DNA of 6,874 nucleotides, taken from contig VERU01000139.1 of assembly GCA_018882485.1 (NCBI GenBank), positions 1 to 6,874 on the forward strand, read 5' to 3'. The position numbers and the translations under genes were made by a program. This DNA is from Rhodoferax sp. Its GTDB lineage: Bacteria > Pseudomonadota > Gammaproteobacteria > Burkholderiales > Burkholderiaceae_C. Of the stretch, positions 5,891 to 6,874 are shown piece by piece; the stretch's first letter is position 1; the number at the start of each line of letters is the position of its first letter. The notes below the pieces were generated by a model that saw nothing but the letters and a program-made list of their open reading frames with translations, was not told the origin of the DNA and searched no databases.

Positions 5891-6523
5891 GTGTCGGGCA
5901 TGGACGACTTACCACCCCACTCGGCGCTGGCGCAGGGCCAGCGGTTGGCACGCGGTGCCGTGCTCTTCCGCCGTGCCCAGCCGGCCGACAGTGTCGCCTA
6001 CCTGGAGTCGGGCCGGGTGGCGCTGGGCCTGATGGACGGGCAGGGCATGGAGCACCAGCTCGGCGTGCTCCAGGGGCCCTGCTGGCTGGATGCGTCTTCG
6101 GCTGTGCTGGGTCTGCCACCGGCCGTGGACGCCGTGGCCGAGTCCGAGGTGCAGCTCAACCACGTGCCGCTGGCCGATTTTCGCAAGGCTCTGGCGGCGC
6201 TGCCCCCGCCGGCCGGCGCGGTGCTGCAGGATGTGGCGCGGGCCCACCGGCAGCAGACCGAGCTGGCGGTGAGCCGCCTGGCCAAGGACGCCGAGGCGCG
6301 CTGTGCCGAGTGGTTGCTGCAGCATGCCCAGGCGGGCGAGCGCGGGCAGATGTCGGTGCAATGGCAGCAACGCAAGCGGGCCGTGGCCGCCCAGCTGGGC
6401 ATCGCGCCTGAAACCCTGTCTCGGGTGCTGCGGCATCTGCGCGAACGCAGCCTGATCAGCGGTTCGGGCCGCACCCTGAGCCTGATCGATCCCGGCCGGT
6501 TGCGCTCACTGGCTGGCATCTGA
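5891..6523 (+). CDS. Crp/Fnr-family transcriptional regulator
   Basis: This is a cytosolic dimeric DNA-binding regulator of 210 residues from GTG 5891, or 207 from ATG 5900; neither start has a clear ribosome binding site. Residues about 15-100 form the N-terminal beta-barrel sensor domain (GAVLFRRAQPADSVAYLESG). Residues 105-140 are the long dimer helix, and 150-200 a winged helix-turn-helix with recognition helix APETLSRVLRHLRE. In that helix Glu174, Ser177 and Arg178 have the same spacing as FNR Glu209, Ser212 and Arg213, which specify TTGAT half-sites; a matching palindrome lies just upstream. It is not a classical oxygen-sensing FNR, as only two cysteines are present (64 and 138) and no N-terminal cluster. 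The cyclic-nucleotide pocket motif of CRP is also not evident, with GPCWLDASS in that place. The signal is unknown; a purine-related or redox cue is an inference from neighbours. Its 3' end overlaps the convergent xanthine dehydrogenase gene. Confidence 0.9.
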   Translation: MSGMDDLPPHSALAQGQRLARGAVLFRRAQPADSVAYLESGRVALGLMDGQGMEHQLGVLQGPCWLDASSAVLGLPPAVDAVAESEVQLNHVPLADFRKALAALPPPAGAVLQDVARAHRQQTELAVSRLAKDAEARCAEWLLQHAQAGERGQMSVQWQQRKRAVAAQLGIAPETLSRVLRHLRERSLISGSGRTLSLIDPGRLRSLAGI

Positions 6524-6874
6524 TCCGGCTGCGGGTCCGTCGGCCCGCAGCGCCGTCAGCACGGCCTCCGCGGTGGCCGGCGCGTCCAGGTGCACCGGCA
6601 GGCCGTCTCCCCGGGCTTGCGCCACTGCGTCGCGCAGCGCCTCGAACACGCTGATGGCCAGCATGAAGGGCGGCTCTCCCACTGCCTTGCTGCCATGCAC
6701 GTTGTCCTCGCGGTTGGGCTCGGGCCACAGATCGACCCTGAAATGTGCCGGGATGTCGCCGGTGGCCGGGATCTTGTAGGTGCTGGGCGCGTGGGTGGCC
6801 AGCCGGCCTTGCGCGTCCCACACCAGTTGCTCGGTGGTGAGCCAGCCCATGCCCTGCACGAAGCCGCCCTCGAT
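6506..6874 (-). CDS. xdhB: Xanthine dehydrogenase, molybdenum-binding subunit, C-terminus (partial)
   Basis: The last 122 residues of the large subunit of a molybdenum hydroxylase are visible; the gene continues past the right edge. Xanthine dehydrogenase oxidises hypoxanthine and xanthine to urate, passing electrons through molybdopterin, iron-sulfur clusters and FAD. Diagnostic parts are EGGFVQGMGWLTTEQLVWD, the THAPSTYKIPATGD stretch and GSKAVGEPPFML. The glutamate of GEPP (codon at 6674-6676) corresponds to the catalytic base, Glu1261 in the bovine enzyme. The stop at 6506-6508 lies inside the regulator's coding region, giving an 18-bp tail-to-tail overlap. Any co-transcribed subunit genes would be upstream of this one, outside the window. 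Xanthine dehydrogenase, rather than another aldehyde oxidase-type relative, is favoured by the close match of the PSTYKIP and GSKAVGEPPFML stretches. Confidence 0.9.
   Translation of the reverse strand: MEGGFVQGMGWLTTEQLVWDAQGRLATHAPSTYKIPATGDIPAHFRVDLWPEPNREDNVHGSKAVGEPPFMLAISVFEALRDAVAQARGDGLPVHLDAPATAEAVLTALRADGPAAGSDASQ

Noticed and set aside
4167..6032. A 621-codon plus-strand open frame opposite the amidohydrolase
   Set aside because: Its translation is low-complexity (Gly, Ala, His, Gln, Val rich), as expected for antisense frames in GC-rich genes, and it opposes a gene with full catalytic motifs.

Overview
The window is GC-rich DNA, by eye about two thirds G+C. It has the gene content of a betaproteobacterium of the order Burkholderiales, most likely a Comamonadaceae-like organism. 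Pointers are the dxs C-terminus, a Bug-type solute receptor, a TakP-like TRAP receptor and the strong third-position G/C bias. The genus cannot be fixed from this sequence.

Layout, left to right. (1) The last 63 codons of dxs (isoprenoid precursor synthesis), plus strand. (2) A monocistronic DctP/TakP-type TRAP receptor (349-1428, plus strand) with its own leader, a good ribosome binding site and a strong intrinsic terminator (1454-1481). (3) A minus-strand pair: a Bug/TctC-family periplasmic receptor (4240 to 3254) whose stop overlaps the start of an IlvD/Edd-family dehydratase of the L-arabinonate dehydratase type (3257 to 1518). (4) A minus-strand amidohydrolase closely resembling 8-oxoguanine deaminase (5831 to 4374). 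(5) A divergent plus-strand Crp/Fnr-family regulator (5891 or 5900 to 6523). (6) The C-terminal 122 residues of the molybdenum-binding subunit of xanthine dehydrogenase, minus strand. It runs off the right edge and overlaps the regulator tail to tail.

Two themes stand out. The right part is a purine-catabolism neighbourhood: 8-oxoguanine deaminase and xanthine dehydrogenase both yield urate. A Crp/Fnr-type regulator sits between them. The short gap between the regulator and the deaminase holds a perfect FNR-type palindrome, TTGAT-N4-ATCAA, and the regulator's recognition helix carries the E..SR residues that read this half-site in FNR. It lacks FNR's N-terminal iron-sulfur cysteines, so it looks like a local regulator with a different or no ligand. 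The middle part pairs an orphan solute receptor with a sugar-acid-type dehydratase, which suggests uptake and first-step dehydration of one polyhydroxy acid.

I found no RNA gene, insertion sequence, CRISPR array or phage-like element. Every gene belongs to a known family. The most interesting content is the regulator-operator match and the local purine context rather than a new system.
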